64,000 bases of DNA from Nitratiruptor sp. SB155-2 (lineage in GTDB: Bacteria > Campylobacterota > Campylobacteria > Campylobacterales > Nitratiruptoraceae), in NCBI RefSeq assembly GCF_000010325.1, contig NC_009662.1:310001-374000 (forward strand). Direction: 5' to 3'. The position numbers and the translations under genes were made by a program. Positions 62,962 to 64,000 of this stretch are shown piece after piece. Positions within the stretch are counted from its first letter, which is position 1. Every line of letters begins with the position of its first letter. The notes below the pieces were generated by a model. It did no database searches. It was not told the DNA's origin and worked only from the letters and a program-made list of their open reading frames with translations.

Positions 62962-63942
62962 ATGTATATCGATGAGATCCGTTTCTCTTTATGGCTCGAT
63001 TTTTTAGAAAGAGAATTTATCCTGAAAGATTTCCAAAAAGTTATTGAACAGTATAAAATCACAGGAGCAACAAGCAATCCAGCCATTTTTAAAGAGGCCA
63101 TTTTAAAATCACCTGCATATCAAGAACAATTGCAAACCCTGCAAGACAAAGATCCGAAAGGAAAATATGAAGCATTGGCTATCAAAGATATCCAGATGGC
63201 TGCTGATGTGCTTAAGCCTCTGTATGAAAAAGGAGATGATGGCTTTGTTAGTATCGAAGTAGATCCAAGACTTGCACATGATGCCCAAGGAACAATCAAA
63301 GAAGCAAAAAGATTGTATGATCAAATTGGACGAGACAATGTAATGATCAAGATTCCTGTCACTCCCGCAGGTTGTGAAGCCATTGAAGAGCTTGTAGCTA
63401 GCGGGATCCATGTCAATGCGACACTTATTTTTTCTCCGTATCAAGCTAGAGAGTGTCTTGATGCTATGGAGCGAGGATCGAGAAAAAATCCGGATGGCTA
63501 TAAAGTATTAAGTGTTTTTGTGAGCCGTTTCGACAGGAAACTCGATCCCATTTTACAAAGCAAAGATTTACCTACTGGGAAAGTTGGCATCATGAATGCA
63601 GCCAAAATATACAATATGATTACAAAAAGAGACATTCCAAAAACAAGAACGTTGTTTGCAAGCACAGGCGTCAAAGGGAGTGCATATCCCGCCCACTACT
63701 ATATCTCTAATCTGGTTGCTCCTGATAGTGTCAATACAGCTCCCCTACATACTATAGAAGCTTTTGCCGAAGATGGCGATCCAAAACCAAAACTTCCTAT
63801 CCAACAAGAGGAGATAGATCAATTTTTTACAATGCTTAAAGCACATGAAATCGATATGAAGCAGGTTTATCACGATCTTTTACAAGAAGGACTCAAAGCA
63901 TTTGAAGAGGCGTTTGAGGCTATTTTGCAAGAGCTGAAGTAA
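62962..63942 (+). CDS. tal: transaldolase
   Basis: Transaldolase moves a dihydroxyacetone unit between sugar phosphates in the pentose phosphate pathway. The 326-residue protein has ITGATSNPAIFKEAI, the Schiff-base Lys in VMIKIPVTPAG, HVNATLIFS and SVFVSRFDRKLD. The longer form is standard in Campylobacterota. AAAGGA precedes the ATG; rpe at 4157 is in the same pathway. Confidence 0.94.
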   Translation: MYIDEIRFSLWLDFLEREFILKDFQKVIEQYKITGATSNPAIFKEAILKSPAYQEQLQTLQDKDPKGKYEALAIKDIQMAADVLKPLYEKGDDGFVSIEVDPRLAHDAQGTIKEAKRLYDQIGRDNVMIKIPVTPAGCEAIEELVASGIHVNATLIFSPYQARECLDAMERGSRKNPDGYKVLSVFVSRFDRKLDPILQSKDLPTGKVGIMNAAKIYNMITKRDIPKTRTLFASTGVKGSAYPAHYYISNLVAPDSVNTAPLHTIEAFAEDGDPKPKLPIQQEEIDQFFTMLKAHEIDMKQVYHDLLQEGLKAFEEAFEAILQELK

Positions 63943-63957
63943 GTGACGGGGTGATAT

Positions 63958-64000
63958 ATGCTTGAATCTAAATATGTGGATGTGAGTAAACTCACATTCG
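63958..64000 (+). CDS. first codons of an unidentified gene
   Basis: After tal, ATG with GGGGTG upstream opens a frame reading MLESKYVDVSKLTF, cut by the window end. Fourteen residues are too few to identify the product. Confidence 0.45.
   Translation, partial: MLESKYVDVSKLTF

Noticed and set aside
1-64000. Insertion sequences, prophage, integrons, tRNA and rRNA genes.
   Set aside because: I read the gaps between genes and saw no transposase, integrase, terminal repeats or tRNA cloverleaf; only ssrA was found. A covariance-model scan would be needed for small RNAs.

Overview
The window looks like a chromosomal segment of a Campylobacterota bacterium, probably a sulfide-oxidising, vent-type chemolithotroph close to Nitratiruptor, Sulfurovum or Sulfurimonas. 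The evidence is the gene content: a sulfide:quinone oxidoreductase, a five-haem cytochrome c, a plasminogen-binding-type exported protein, a DUF2603-like gene beside hemN, an AddAB-type nuclease, and a one-piece tmRNA whose tag reads ANNTDYRPAYAVAA. The DNA is AT-rich and tightly packed, genes commonly overlap by one to four bases, and TTG and GTG starts are frequent. I could not run a search, so the genus is an inference.

Layout. 1-2302: the end of acpP, then fabF and accA (fatty acid synthesis). 2332-4025 (minus): a DUF465 protein, argJ and rpmB. 4157-6210: rpe, trpF and a DnaQ-type exonuclease. 6146-9825 (minus): a sulfide-oxidation operon with sqr, a 59-residue protein, a degenerate membrane-anchored peptide-deformylase homologue and a GltP-type symporter. 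9960-15326: a gamma-type carbonic anhydrase, ppk1, a beta carbonic anhydrase and uvrB. 15386-22808: two small charged proteins, three pilin-like genes, priA, ispG, dnaB and comEC. 22710-25904 (minus): a YihY protein, a noncoding direct repeat, glcD and a plasminogen-binding-domain protein. 26025-29131: an M23 peptidase, mgtE and a Nudix hydrolase. 29118-33736 (minus): aguA, znuA, znuC, znuB, aguB and a truncated haemoglobin. 33775-35634: an AT-rich accessory islet with a toxin-antitoxin pair and a DUF4268-like predicted nuclease. 35677-43345: alr, small proteins, rsmG, ribA, hemB, argF, a multihaem cytochrome, a DUF2603-like gene and hemN. 43342-49378: addB, addA and a GlcF-like Fe-S protein, chained by 4-base overlaps. 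49432-55503: an alpha carbonic anhydrase, a CZB chemoreceptor, lgt, a 40-residue protein, a PerM-type protein, ruvB and panB. 55582-59693: trpA, ssrA, pabB, pyrB, a glycine-zipper protein and bioD. 59762-63942: clpS, clpA, aat and tal, followed by the first codons of one more gene.

How the genes work together. clpS-clpA-aat form a complete N-degron operon: Aat tags, ClpS recognises, ClpA unfolds. aguA and aguB together turn agmatine into putrescine and enclose a zinc importer. Three unrelated carbonic anhydrase classes, one of them exported, fit an organism that depends on inorganic carbon. Pilin-like genes, comEC, addAB, ruvB, priA and uvrB give a strong DNA uptake and repair content. No tRNA, rRNA, CRISPR array, insertion sequence or prophage was found; the only stable RNA gene seen is ssrA.

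The most unusual items are the peptide-deformylase-like protein that has lost its metal ligands and gained membrane segments, the third pilin-like gene that appears to start at ATC, the AT-rich islet with its promoter-embedded operator, and divergent gene pairs whose -10 boxes are fused into one symmetric sequence.
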